Source: Gemmatimonadaceae bacterium
GTDB lineage: Bacteria > Gemmatimonadota > Gemmatimonadetes > Gemmatimonadales > Gemmatimonadaceae
Assembly (NCBI GenBank): GCA_035606695.1
Contig: DATNEW010000039.1
Span: forward strand, 1-64,000
Direction of reading: 5' to 3'
DNA length: 64,000 bases
The notes under the pieces are model-generated. The model was given only the letters and a program-made list of their open reading frames with translations, did no database searches and was not told the origin of the DNA. Both the position numbers and the translations under genes were made by a program. Shown here in pieces: positions 25,100 to 33,861 of this stretch (the stretch's first letter is position 1; each line of letters opens with the position of its first letter).

Positions 25100-26005
25100 A
25101 TGCACACCACCCACCCACACTCGCCGGCGACGCACTGTGCCGTCTCCGTCGCCACCATGCTCACACCTGCCGAGCGCATTCGCGTCGACGCCGCAGGGGA
25201 AGGATCGTATCGCACCCTGCACCGCGACACCGTCGCCGAGCTCGTGCAGGATCTCAAGAGCAATCGCGCGAACGCGGTCGTGGTCTCCGTCACGCGATGC
25301 GACCAACAGTCGCGAGCGGCCGTCGCCGCGCTGGTGCGTGAGTTTCCGCGCATTCCGACGGTCGCGCTCCTCACCCAGCTCGATCGCGGGACGCCGCATG
25401 CCATGCTGTCGCTCGGCACGACGGGTGTTCGCCAAATCGTGGACGTGCGCGAGGCCGAAGGGTGGCGCGAGCTTCGTGGCTATCTGCTCGGCAGTCGCAG
25501 CGACGACATTCAGCGCGAGGCGATCGGCCAGCTCGCGATCGATCTCAACAACGTGCCGTCCGACTGCTGGCAGTTTTTCGAAGCGCTGTTCATGCTGCCG
25601 GCGCGCGTTACGACGGTGCGCATGCTGGCGCGGCGCCTCGACGTCCTGCCCAGTACCCTCATGAGCCGGTTCTTCCGAGCGAAGCTGCCGCCGCCGAAAC
25701 GCTATCTCGCAACGTCGCGACTGGTTCGCGCGGCCCGCTTGTTCGAGAACCCGGGCTTTTCCATCGCGAACGTGTCGAACCATCTCGACTATTCATCGCC
25801 ACAAAGCTTTGGCCGTCATGTGCGCACGTTGATGCAGCTGACCGCGGTGCAGTTTCGCGCACGCTATGACGGCGAGTCGATGCTGCGAGAGTTCCGCGAG
25901 GTTCTCGTCGTTCCGTACATCGACAAGCTGCGACAGCTGCATCCGCTTGCACCGACCTGGGGTGCGTGGCCCACACGCCTCGATTCGCATCGAGTCGACT
26001 GCTGA
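25100..26005 (+). CDS. AraC-family regulator with degenerate receiver-like N-terminus
   Basis: A 301-aa protein. The C-terminal part (about 165-270) is an AraC-type double helix-turn-helix: ARRLDVLPSTLMSRFFRA, SRLVRAARLFENPGFSIANV and LDYSSPQSFGRHVRT. The N-terminal 130 residues look like a receiver fold (NAVVVSVTRCDQQSR, IPTVALLTQL, GVRQIVDVREAEGW) but I see no convincing phospho-acceptor aspartate set. The ATG at 25100 has GAGG about 9 nt upstream. It precedes a histidine-box protein by 39 nt, suggesting an operon and a possible functional pair. Target genes are unknown. Confidence 0.75.
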   Translation: MHTTHPHSPATHCAVSVATMLTPAERIRVDAAGEGSYRTLHRDTVAELVQDLKSNRANAVVVSVTRCDQQSRAAVAALVREFPRIPTVALLTQLDRGTPHAMLSLGTTGVRQIVDVREAEGWRELRGYLLGSRSDDIQREAIGQLAIDLNNVPSDCWQFFEALFMLPARVTTVRMLARRLDVLPSTLMSRFFRAKLPPPKRYLATSRLVRAARLFENPGFSIANVSNHLDYSSPQSFGRHVRTLMQLTAVQFRARYDGESMLREFREVLVVPYIDKLRQLHPLAPTWGAWPTRLDSHRVDC

Positions 26006-26044
26006 AGAAACGTTTGGCAGAGTTGGTGCATTTACGCGGTAGAC

Positions 26045-26821
26045 ATGACGGACAACGATGCACGGTTCGAACGGGCGGTGGTGCTGGCGGCGCTGTGGGC
26101 GGCGACTCGTGGATCGCAGAACGAACGCGTTCGGTTGTCGGTGTTGGCTGCAGCCGCCGGCTCACGACAGGCCGAGGCCGAAGGGTCCCTGGCCGCGCTG
26201 CTGCAGGAATACGATGCGATCGAAGGGATAGTGCTCGAGAAATTGGCAGACACCGCGGAGAGTATCGCGAGCACGACGATCCGCTCGGCCGTGTCTGATG
26301 CACGGCTCATTCACGACTGTTGCGCTCGCATGCGTGCGGCGGCGACGGCGGGTTTCGCGCACGCCGCCGCGAGTGCCGCGCGCAAGCGGGCTCGCGCCGC
26401 GCGTCACGACATTGTGAACAACATCGGTACCGTGCGAAACGCGATTCTCTTGATGGACGATGAGCCCGATGATGCCGCGCGCGAACATTTCCGCGCGATC
26501 GCGAAGCGCAACTCCGTCGCGTCGGAGCAGCTCGTGCGCACGCATCTCTCGGACGAGTCGGCCTGCAACGGCGCGCGAGCGGCGTCGCCAGGCGATGCTG
26601 AATTCCTCATTGCATCGGAATTGACGACGTGCGCCGACCGCGGCATAGGCGCCGATGCGGCGGATGCGCTGCGTGAGTTGGCCGCGCTGACCGGCGTCGC
26701 GCTTCAACGCGACGAGGCCAGCGGTCAGTTTACGATCGCGGGCGCGGGGTCACGCCGGGATCAACGGCACGATGTCGGACGCGCGCGCCAGGGCGATGAC
26801 GCCGACACCCTCAGCCTCTAG
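26045..26821 (+). CDS. Histidine-kinase-like dimerisation protein without ATPase domain
   Basis: A 258-aa protein. Residues 118-145 (AARHDIVNNIGTVRNAILL with His121) resemble the DHp H-box of sensor kinases, where the pattern is HD or HE followed by two helical turns ending in hydrophobic residues. The remaining C-terminal region lacks any N, G1 or G2 ATP-binding box. The N-terminal half is alanine-rich and helical (DAIEGIVLEKLADTAESIAS). It could be a phosphotransfer or dimerisation protein acting with the upstream receiver-like AraC protein; this is inference. Its last 72 nt overlap the convergent pyrE. Confidence 0.55.
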   Translation: MTDNDARFERAVVLAALWAATRGSQNERVRLSVLAAAAGSRQAEAEGSLAALLQEYDAIEGIVLEKLADTAESIASTTIRSAVSDARLIHDCCARMRAAATAGFAHAAASAARKRARAARHDIVNNIGTVRNAILLMDDEPDDAAREHFRAIAKRNSVASEQLVRTHLSDESACNGARAASPGDAEFLIASELTTCADRGIGADAADALRELAALTGVALQRDEASGQFTIAGAGSRRDQRHDVGRARQGDDADTLSL

Positions 26822-27307
26822 CGCCTCGCGACCACCTTCTTCGCGATCGACCAAGGCTAGTACGCCGATGACCTTGCCGCCCGCGGCACGGACCGCGTCG
26901 ATGGCCTTCTTTGCGGATCCGCCGGTGGTGATTGTGTCCTCGACGACGACAACGCGGTCGCCTTCGCGGAATGGCCCTTCGATCAGCCTTCCGGTGCCGT
27001 GTGTCTTCGGTTCTTTCCGCACCGAAAAAGCGCGCAGCGGCGCGGAGCTCGACGCGCTGGCGTAGCTCACCGCGCACGCGATCGGGTCTGCCCCCATCGT
27101 GAGGCCGCCGATCGAATCGGCGCGCCACCCGGCATCATGCAGCGCGGTAAATCCGAGCGGCCCGATCAACGCGAGGCCGTCGGGGCTCATGGTGGTGATT
27201 CGCGCGTCGATGTATAGCGAGGACTGTCGTCCGGATGCTAACGTGAACGTCCCGCGTATGGCGGAGCGTGTGGCGAGGAGTTGAGCGAGTTCGTCTCTTC
27301 GTGACAT
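26750..27307 (-). CDS. pyrE: Orotate phosphoribosyltransferase
   Basis: A 185-aa PyrE that makes orotidine 5'-phosphate from orotate and PRPP in pyrimidine synthesis. It has FTLASGRQSSLYIDAR near the N-terminus, the GGLTMGADPIA loop, the catalytic-loop residues RKEPKTHGTGRLIEG and the PRPP motif VVVVEDTITTGGS. Start 27307 (MSRRDELAQLL) fits family length; the longer frame to 27625 is antisense to the divergent sensor kinase. The 3' end overlaps the convergent histidine-box gene by 72 nt. Confidence 0.94.
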   Translation of the reverse strand: MSRRDELAQLLATRSAIRGTFTLASGRQSSLYIDARITTMSPDGLALIGPLGFTALHDAGWRADSIGGLTMGADPIACAVSYASASSSAPLRAFSVRKEPKTHGTGRLIEGPFREGDRVVVVEDTITTGGSAKKAIDAVRAAGGKVIGVLALVDREEGGREALEAEGVGVIALARASDIVPLIPA

Positions 27308-27377
27308 GGCGAATGCGTGCGATGGCGATGAAGTCGTCGCGAGGAAATAACTGCCAACAGCCCCGGCACGAAAGGCG

Positions 27378-28388
27378 ATGCGCGAATTCCCGCCACAATT
27401 GATCGTCAGCAACGGCGTGTCGCCGGCGGTGCTCGGCGTCGTGTTGCTCGTCGTCGCGGGGTTCGTGGGTTTCTTGCTCGCGCGCGAGCGCCGGCGTCGC
27501 CTGCGCGCTTCCGAACGTTCGGCCGAGCTCGAGCGCTTGTACCACGAAGTGGCGCGGGCCAATACCGCGAAGAGCGAGTTCCTCGCGAATATCTCGCACG
27601 AGCTTCGCACACCGCTCAACGCCATCGTCGGCTTCGTCGAATTGCTGAAGGACGGTGTTTACGGCGAGCTCTCACCGCGACAAGTGCCGCCGGTCGATCG
27701 CATCGCCGCGTCGGCGACGCATTTGCGACATCTCGTCGATCAAGTCCTCGACATCGCCAAGATCGCCGCCGGCCGCCTGGAAGTGCATTCGGAGACGCTC
27801 GTGCTGCGGCCGTTCGTGCTCAACGTCGCGAGCGAGCTCGAATCGCTCGTCAACGAGCGCGGGCTGAGTTTTTCGATCGCGGTCGGCGCCTCGTTACCGC
27901 GTATCCGCACCGATCCAACGCATCTGCGGCAGATTCTCGTGAACCTGATCGGCAATGCCGTGAAGTACACACCGTCGGGTGGCGTGGCGGTTCGCGCGCG
28001 TCTCGTCGGTGCTACGGTGGCGAGGTCGTCACATCGGCCGACGCCCGACGATCCCGTGCTTGCGCGCCAATCTCCCGACATGCGACAAGTGTGGATCGCG
28101 CTGCAGGTCGTCGACACAGGCGTCGGCATCGCACCGGCGGATCAGGTGCGTATCTTCGACGAATTCGAGCAGGTCAATGCGGGCCCGCGCAGCGAATCCA
28201 TGCAGCGCGGTACCGGGCTCGGGCTCTCCATCTCGCGGCGGCTCGCCCAGCTCCTCGGCGGCGATATCGGCGTGGACAGCCAGCTTGGAAAAGGATCGAC
28301 GTTCACGCTGTGGCTGCCGGTGCACCCGACGGACCTGGAACCTTCGGGCACGGATGCGGCCGCGCCGGCGGCCGTCAACGACGCCTAG
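27378..28388 (+). CDS. Membrane sensor histidine kinase
   Basis: A 336-aa kinase with one N-terminal transmembrane helix (about 17-34) and no periplasmic domain, a short coiled-coil (ASERSAELERLYHEVARANT), then HisKA with His74 in NISHELRTPLNAIVGF. The HATPase domain has N-box QILVNLIGNAVKYT, G1 DTGVGIAP, F-box FDEFEQV and G2 GTGLGLSIS. The lack of a sensor domain suggests it detects a membrane or intracellular cue, or works with a partner. No response regulator is adjacent. AAGG lies upstream of the ATG. It is divergent from pyrE and tail-to-tail with the Ser/Thr kinase gene (4-nt overlap). Confidence 0.93.
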   Translation: MREFPPQLIVSNGVSPAVLGVVLLVVAGFVGFLLARERRRRLRASERSAELERLYHEVARANTAKSEFLANISHELRTPLNAIVGFVELLKDGVYGELSPRQVPPVDRIAASATHLRHLVDQVLDIAKIAAGRLEVHSETLVLRPFVLNVASELESLVNERGLSFSIAVGASLPRIRTDPTHLRQILVNLIGNAVKYTPSGGVAVRARLVGATVARSSHRPTPDDPVLARQSPDMRQVWIALQVVDTGVGIAPADQVRIFDEFEQVNAGPRSESMQRGTGLGLSISRRLAQLLGGDIGVDSQLGKGSTFTLWLPVHPTDLEPSGTDAAAPAAVNDA

Positions 28389-29296
28389 TCTTTCTTCTTG
28401 AACATCGACGCGAGCTTCGAGACGAAACCCGTTTGCTCCTTCGCGGCCGGGGCGGACGCCGATTCACAAAACTCTGATGCGAATGCGATCACGTCGGCAT
28501 AGCGCTTGGATGGTTCCTTGCTCAAGCCGCGCATCACGACCCCCTCGACCGCCGCGGGAAAACGCAGACCGGGTTTCGCGACGTTGAGCGCGATCGGCGG
28601 CTGCGACAAGAGTTGCGAGAACATTTCGCGCGGGGTCTTGGCTGGGAAGGGAAGACATCCCGTGAGCAGGAAGTACGCGATCGTCGCCAGGCTGTACTGA
28701 TCGGCGAGCGGCCCGACCAATTCACCCGACAGCGCCTCGGGCGCCACGTACATCAACGTGCCGACGAAGAAGCCGGCGCGCGTCAGCCGTTGCTCGGGTG
28801 CGATGTCCGTATCCGTCGCGATGCCGAAGTCCAGCAGCTTCACGAGACGTGTCGCCGGATCGTACATGACGTTGTCCGGCTTGAGATCGCGGTGGACGAT
28901 ACCAACCGCATGCGCGGCATGCACCGCGTCGGCGATCTGCTTGACGATGGCACACACTTCGTCGATCGGCAGCGGCCCTTGCCGCTTCGCATACTTCTCG
29001 AGGATCTCGCCCGTCGCCCATTCGATCGCCAGGAAGTGCATTCCCGGTCCGGCTTCGCCGATCTCGATTGTCTGCACGACGTTCGGGTGCTGCACGCGTT
29101 CGCCGTAGCGCGCTTCGCGAAGAAAACGCGCGACGGCCGTGCGATCCTGACGCAGTTTCTCGCGCAACACTTTCACGGCAACCGTCCCGTGTTCCGCATG
29201 TTGCGCGCGAAACACGGCGGAGGTTCCGCCTTCTCCCACTTCACTCTGCAGCGAATATCCGGCGATCGTCTGTCCGACGAGATTTTCCCGAGGCAC
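28385..29296 (-). CDS. Serine/threonine protein kinase (PknB-like)
   Basis: A 303-aa Hanks-type kinase. P-loop GEGGTSAVF, lysine in VAVKVL, catalytic HRDLKPDNVMYD, metal-binding DFGIATD and the APE-like VAPEALSG are all present, so it should be active. It stops about 40 residues after the kinase domain with a lysine-rich tail and has no transmembrane helix or PASTA domains, hence is cytoplasmic. Substrates are unknown. Confidence 0.94.
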   Translation of the reverse strand: MPRENLVGQTIAGYSLQSEVGEGGTSAVFRAQHAEHGTVAVKVLREKLRQDRTAVARFLREARYGERVQHPNVVQTIEIGEAGPGMHFLAIEWATGEILEKYAKRQGPLPIDEVCAIVKQIADAVHAAHAVGIVHRDLKPDNVMYDPATRLVKLLDFGIATDTDIAPEQRLTRAGFFVGTLMYVAPEALSGELVGPLADQYSLATIAYFLLTGCLPFPAKTPREMFSQLLSQPPIALNVAKPGLRFPAAVEGVVMRGLSKEPSKRYADVIAFASEFCESASAPAAKEQTGFVSKLASMFKKKD

Positions 29297-29427
29297 GCGG
29301 CGAACCTAACCCGAAGGGCCGGGGGCGGGAAGAGGCACGGTCCCGCGCGACGCATCGGTGCGGTGCACCATGAGCACTTCTCATCGATTACCGCGCACGG
29401 CGCATGCGCTCCCGAGCTTCGGTTTTC

Positions 29428-29456
29428 TTGACAAATTGACAAACTGTTCCTATATA
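29428..29456 (+). promoter_or_regulatory. Strong sigma-70 type promoter of the cold-shock gene
   Basis: TTGACA at 29428-29433 is followed after exactly 17 bp by TATATA at 29451-29456. A second TTGACA lies 8 bp downstream (29436-29441) but is too close to the -10. The leader of about 65 nt contains two small hairpins (GCAAG/CTTGC and GCAC/GTGC) and ends with a GTAGGAGGC ribosome-binding site. Confidence 0.75.
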
Positions 29457-29529
29457 GGGCCCCGCAAGTCGGGTCGGCTTGCCCAGCACCGCAGTGCAGG
29501 ATCGATTCACCCCGTAGGAGGCAGCTCGA

Positions 29530-29730
29530 ATGGCCAGAGGGAAGGTGAAGTGGTTCAATGATGCCAAGGGGTACGGCTTCATTGAGCAAGACAGCGGTGA
29601 GGACGTGTTCGTTCACTTCTCCGCGATCAGTATGGAAGGCTTCAAGACGCTCGCCGAAGGTCAGGAAGTCGAATTCGAAATCCGTACTGGCGAGAAGGGG
29701 CTTCACGCCGCGAACGTGACCCGGGTCTAA
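29530..29730 (+). CDS. Cold-shock protein (CspA family)
   Basis: A 66-aa single cold-shock domain protein with RNP1 KGYGFIEQ and RNP2 VFVHFSAI. The family binds single-stranded RNA and DNA and melts mRNA structure. It has its own promoter, a structured leader, the ribosome-binding site GGAGG nine nt before ATG and a strong terminator, so it is monocistronic. Confidence 0.96.
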   Translation: MARGKVKWFNDAKGYGFIEQDSGEDVFVHFSAISMEGFKTLAEGQEVEFEIRTGEKGLHAANVTRV

Positions 29731-29762
29731 CCGCCCGCCTCCACGCACGAGTCCCCCTGCAT

Positions 29763-29795
29763 CCGCCCGCCCGCAATGGCGGGCGGTGCTGTTTT
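29763..29795 (+). terminator. Terminator of the cold-shock gene
   Basis: Perfect 9-bp stem CCGCCCGCC/GGCGGGCGG with a 6-nt loop, then TGCTGTTTTA. Confidence 0.85.
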
Positions 29796-29796
29796 A

Positions 29797-29907
29797 GCGA
29801 TGGACGTTGGACGGTGAGCGATGGCGCGAGCAGTTGAATGCGACTCGACATTGCCTGACCTTACTAACAATGACCACGCCCATCGCCCAACGCCCATCGC
29901 CCAGCGC
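29797..29907. repeat. REPIN-like inverted pair of arrays entering polA
   Basis: Left array 29797-29826 (GCGATGGACGTTGGACGG type) and right array 29875-29907 in opposite orientation (CGCCCATCGCCCAACGCC type). The right array lies inside polA and encodes its residues 3-13. Confidence 0.7.
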
Positions 29908-32845
29908 GATCGAGCCGCCTCCACCCCCAAGACTGTTCCTCGTGGACGGTTACGCGCTGATCTATCGCGCGTTCTTCGCCCTCATCTCGCGCCCCCTGAC
30001 AACCAGCCGCGGCGAAAACACCTCCGCGGCATGGGGCATCGTCAATTTTCTGCAACGATTGTTGCAGACCCATAAACCTGACTACCTGGGCTGGGTACAC
30101 GATTCCGGCCTGTCGTTCCGCCACGAGCGGTATCCTGCATACAAAGCCACCCGCGAGAAGCTCACCGAAGAGCTGCAGTCCGACTTCGATCGCGGCATGG
30201 AACGCATCTGCGACATCCTCGATGCGTACCATATTCCAATTCTGGCATTAAAGGGCTATGAAGCCGACGACGTCATCGGCACCCTCGCGCGTCAGGGCGT
30301 CGAAGCGGGCATGAACGTCGTCGTCGTCTCCGGCGATAAGGATTTTCAGCAACTCGTGCGGCCGGGCCTCTGGCTCCTCAATCCGGGCCGAGGCGGACCG
30401 GCGAGCGTCGAGGAACAATGGGTCGGCGTCGAGAACGGCAGCGAACGCCTCGGCGTTCCACCCGCGCTCGTCACGGATTACCTCGCGCTGCTCGGCGACG
30501 CCTCGGACAACGTTCCCGGCGTGAAGGGCATCGGCGAAAAGACGGCGCAGGAGCTCGTCAACTCCTTCGGCAGCGTCGAGAACATTCTCGCGCACGCGTC
30601 GGAGATCACGAAGAAGCGTCCGCGCGAAGCGCTGCTCGAGCAGGGTGACATGGCGCTGCTCTCGAAGGAGCTCGTCACCATTCGCCAGGACCTGGCCGTC
30701 GATCTCGACCTCGATTCCATGCGCCTGTCGCCGCCCGACCTCGCGCGCCTCCGCGCGATGTACGTCGAGCTCGAGTTTCACACCCTCGCCAAGAACATCG
30801 CGGCGGTCGAAGCCGCGGCGCCGGTGGCTACCGACGATGCGTCGTCCGCGCCGCCCGAGCCGGCGATCAAGACGAACTATGTCACGGTGGACACCGTCGC
30901 CGCGCTCGAGAAAGCCGTCGCGCGCGCGCGGCGGGCGCCGTACATCGCGGTCGATACAGAAACTGTAATCGATCCAACCGCCCCGCAGGACGTCGACCCG
31001 CTGCGAAGCTCACTTGTTGGCGTCACGATCGCTGTGGCGCCAGGCGAAGCCTACTACTTCCCGCTCGCGCATCGGCACCGCGCCGACACGCAGGTCGGTC
31101 TCGACCTGGGCGACGAACCGCCGTCCTCCGACGATGCACCGCCCAAGAAGAAGGCGCGCGCGAAGAAGGCAAGCGAGCCGGCCAGCGTTGCCGCACGCTT
31201 CTTCGCGGCGGGTACGGAACAACGCGTCAAGAATCTTCCGCCGATCGACAGCGCCGAAACCGTACCGCTCAAGGCATTGCTCGAGGACCCGGCCGTGAAG
31301 AAAACCGCGCAGAACGCGAAGTACGACATCCTCGCGCTGCGCGGCGCCGGCGTCACTGTGCGCGGACTCGATTTCGACACGATGATCGCCAGCTACGTGC
31401 TCGATCCCGGCCGGCGCACGCACGGCCTCGATCTGCTTGCCCTCGAGTTCCTCAACCACAAGATGACGAGCTTCGAGGAACTGTGCGGCAAGGGCAAAGA
31501 GCTGATTCCCTTCGATCAGGTGCCGATCGAGTGCGCGCGCGATTACTCATGCGAAGACGCCGACATGACGTGGCGGCTCCGCGAGATGTTCGAGCCGCAG
31601 CTCGAAGCCCTGCAGCTCGCGCGGCTCTTTCACGACGTCGAAATGCCGCTCGTCGAAGTGCTCGCCGAAATGGAATGGCAGGGCATCACGATCGACGTGC
31701 CGTGGTTCGCCACGCTCAAGGAACGCTTCGAGCGCGAACGTAAACGCGTCGAGCAGGAGATCTACGTGTCAGCCGGCGAGGAGTTCAACATCAACTCCAA
31801 CCCGAAGCTCCGCGAGATCTTGTTCGAGAAGCTGCAGTTGCCGGTGCTCAAGCGCACGCCGACCGGCCCCTCGACCGACGCGAGCGTGTTGCAACAACTC
31901 GCCGACGAGGGACACCAGCTTCCCGTGTTACTCATGGAATACCGCGAGCTGTCCAAGCTCGAGAGCACGTACATCGACGCCCTCCCGACGTACGTGCATC
32001 CCCGCACCGGCCGCGTGCACACGTCGTTCAGCCAGACGACGGCGGCGACCGGCCGTCTATCGTCCAACGAACCGAATCTTCAGAACATTCCAATTCGCCG
32101 AGAGCTCGGGCGCGACGTGCGCCGCGGCTTCGTGCCGCGCAAAGGCTGGACGCTGCTCGCGGCCGACTACTCGCAGATCGAGCTGCGACTGCTCGCGCAT
32201 CTGTCGAGCGACCCCGCGTTCGTTCAGGCCTTCCAGTCAGGCGGCGACATTCATCGCCAGACGGCCTCGGTGATCTTCGGCGTGCCGGTCGAAGACGTCA
32301 CCAAGGACATGCGCGCGCGGGCGAAGACGATCAACTTCGCGACGATTTACGGACAGGGGGCGCACGCACTCTCGCGCCAGCTCAAGATCGCGCACGCCGA
32401 AGCGAAGCAGTTCATCGAGTTGTATTTTCAGCGCTTCAGCCGCGTACGCGAGTATCTCGACTCGATGGTCGAGTTCGCCCGCGAGCACGGCTACGTGCAA
32501 ACGATCTTCAACCGCCGCCGGTACATCCCTGAGTTGCGCGAACGCAACTTTAACATCCGCGCGTTCGGCGAGCGCGTTGCCTCGAACGCGCCCATTCAGG
32601 GCTCCGCGGCCGATCTGATCAAGATTGCGATGATTCGGATTCATAACGCGCTCATCTCGCGCGGACTGAGCACGAAGATGCTGCTGCAAGTCCACGACGA
32701 GCTCGTGTTCGAGGTACCGGGGCCCGAGCTCGACGAGATTAAACAACTGGTGAAGACCGAAATGGAACATGCGGCGCAGCTCTCGGTCCCCCTTGTGGTC
32801 GACATGGGCCAGGGCAACGATTGGCTGGCTACGAAGATGGATTGA
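29870..32845 (+). CDS. polA: DNA polymerase I
   Basis: A 991-aa PolA. Residues about 20-300 form the 5'-3' exonuclease (RLFLVDGYALIYRAFFAL; VVVSGDKDFQQLV; GVKGIGEKTA). The 3'-5' proofreading domain keeps ExoI DTET, ExoII NAKYD and ExoIII YSCED, so it should be active, but a Lys-rich insertion (KKKARAKKASE) separates ExoI and ExoII. The polymerase domain has TAATGRLSSNEPNLQNIP, DYSQIELR, the O-helix RAKTINFATIYGQG and QVHDELVFE. ATG 29870 is the only good start; its first residues (PIAQRPSPSA) come from repeat DNA. Confidence 0.96.
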   Translation: MTTPIAQRPSPSAIEPPPPPRLFLVDGYALIYRAFFALISRPLTTSRGENTSAAWGIVNFLQRLLQTHKPDYLGWVHDSGLSFRHERYPAYKATREKLTEELQSDFDRGMERICDILDAYHIPILALKGYEADDVIGTLARQGVEAGMNVVVVSGDKDFQQLVRPGLWLLNPGRGGPASVEEQWVGVENGSERLGVPPALVTDYLALLGDASDNVPGVKGIGEKTAQELVNSFGSVENILAHASEITKKRPREALLEQGDMALLSKELVTIRQDLAVDLDLDSMRLSPPDLARLRAMYVELEFHTLAKNIAAVEAAAPVATDDASSAPPEPAIKTNYVTVDTVAALEKAVARARRAPYIAVDTETVIDPTAPQDVDPLRSSLVGVTIAVAPGEAYYFPLAHRHRADTQVGLDLGDEPPSSDDAPPKKKARAKKASEPASVAARFFAAGTEQRVKNLPPIDSAETVPLKALLEDPAVKKTAQNAKYDILALRGAGVTVRGLDFDTMIASYVLDPGRRTHGLDLLALEFLNHKMTSFEELCGKGKELIPFDQVPIECARDYSCEDADMTWRLREMFEPQLEALQLARLFHDVEMPLVEVLAEMEWQGITIDVPWFATLKERFERERKRVEQEIYVSAGEEFNINSNPKLREILFEKLQLPVLKRTPTGPSTDASVLQQLADEGHQLPVLLMEYRELSKLESTYIDALPTYVHPRTGRVHTSFSQTTAATGRLSSNEPNLQNIPIRRELGRDVRRGFVPRKGWTLLAADYSQIELRLLAHLSSDPAFVQAFQSGGDIHRQTASVIFGVPVEDVTKDMRARAKTINFATIYGQGAHALSRQLKIAHAEAKQFIELYFQRFSRVREYLDSMVEFAREHGYVQTIFNRRRYIPELRERNFNIRAFGERVASNAPIQGSAADLIKIAMIRIHNALISRGLSTKMLLQVHDELVFEVPGPELDEIKQLVKTEMEHAAQLSVPLVVDMGQGNDWLATKMD

Positions 32846-33131
32846 CCGCGAAACCGGACGTGACCAGGGTCACGCTCGGTCAGTTCGTCGGAGTCGCAGC
32901 TTGCGAGACTCGCCGCAATTCGTCGCTCTACGACGCTGGAAATTTGTGATAATTGGTGTACATATACATCGATAAGTCATTGTAAATCTTCGTGTTCGGC
33001 GTTTCAGGCAAACCCGGCACCGCCCTTGCTTTTTCTCGGCGGTCGGCGACGCAGCCGGGCAAGCACTTTGACCGATGTCGACTGGCCCCTCGTCGTTTCA
33101 GCACGACCGACCCCCCACCCGGTTGATTGCG
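32846..33131. other. Intergenic region between polA and pilin gene
   Basis: 286 nt without a convincing gene. A palindrome CGTGACC-AG-GGTCACG lies at 32859-32874, just after polA, with no T-run. An AT-rich patch at 32941-32990 includes TGTACATATACA and is the likely promoter region of the pilin gene, but no consensus pair is clear. Confidence 0.4.
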
Positions 33132-33521
33132 ATGGCGCGTACAAGACTCCGCCAAGGATTCACGCTGATCGAACTGTTGATCGTCGTCGTGATCATCGGC
33201 ATCCTCGCCGCAATGGCGATCCCGAAATATCAGAGCACCAAGGGCAAGGCATATTTCGCCGGCATGCGCAGCGATCTGCACAACCTGACGACCGCGCAGG
33301 AGTCGTACTTCTACGATGCCTCGAAGTATTCGACCGATCTCGACTCACTGCACTTCACGCCGTCAAAGGGCGACGTTGTGACCGTGACCGAAGCCACCAA
33401 GACTGGGTGGTCGGCGACATCGTCCAATCCCGACTCCTATCCGCACTTCTGCGCCATGTTTCTCGGCGACGCCTCGGCCGTCGCACCCGCCACCGCCGCG
33501 GGGGTCGTCGCCTGCCAGTAA
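33132..33521 (+). CDS. Type IV pilin-like protein
   Basis: A 129-aa prepilin with a short basic leader (MARTRLRQG) and the cleavage/methylation site G-FTLIELLIVVVIIGILA, with Glu5 of the mature protein present. The C-terminal part has two Cys residues (FCAMF and VVACQ) that could form the pilin disulfide loop. It is shorter than major PilA proteins, so it may be a major or minor pilin or pseudopilin. No pilus assembly genes are in the window. The long frame start at 33075 was rejected because the leader begins at 33132. Confidence 0.88.
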   Translation: MARTRLRQGFTLIELLIVVVIIGILAAMAIPKYQSTKGKAYFAGMRSDLHNLTTAQESYFYDASKYSTDLDSLHFTPSKGDVVTVTEATKTGWSATSSNPDSYPHFCAMFLGDASAVAPATAAGVVACQ

Positions 33522-33603
33522 GCGGCGCTCTCGCAGACGCGCTCACGTGAGTCCGTCGCGAGAAGTGCCGCTCTTTCGTGAATTCGCCAAACGCCGCGAC
33601 GGA

Positions 33604-33846
33604 ATGATCTACGCCATGGACGGCGGCCTCTGGTTGCACCGCCACGTGTGGAAGGGTCGACGAATGGCGCACCTCGTTTCGACCGACAAGCCCAAATTGC
33701 TGGCGTACGGCGCCGCCGCTGGATTACCTGCCGAGCGGCTGCAATTCAAACCGCTGAAGGATCCGCGCACCGGTGTGCGCCGTGACGCATGGCATTGGGA
33801 TCTCGGCGGACCGGTGCTGCCGCCACCGTCCGATTCCATCTACTGA
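33604..33846 (+). CDS. DUF4031-like small protein
   Basis: About 80 aa. The pattern W-x-G-R-x3-AHLVSTD ... LLAYGAAAGLP ... LQFK ... AWHWDL matches DUF4031, a small cytoplasmic family of unknown function. The ATG at 33604 matches the usual family N-terminus; an in-frame GTG at 33547 would add 19 residues and has no clear ribosome-binding site. It follows the pilin gene on the same strand. Confidence 0.6.
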   Translation: MIYAMDGGLWLHRHVWKGRRMAHLVSTDKPKLLAYGAAAGLPAERLQFKPLKDPRTGVRRDAWHWDLGGPVLPPPSDSIY

Positions 33847-33861
33847 GCGCGGGATTCGAAA

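Noticed and set aside
33547-33603. GTG start that lengthens the DUF4031-like protein
   Set aside because: No clear ribosome-binding site, and the family N-terminus matches the ATG at 33604.
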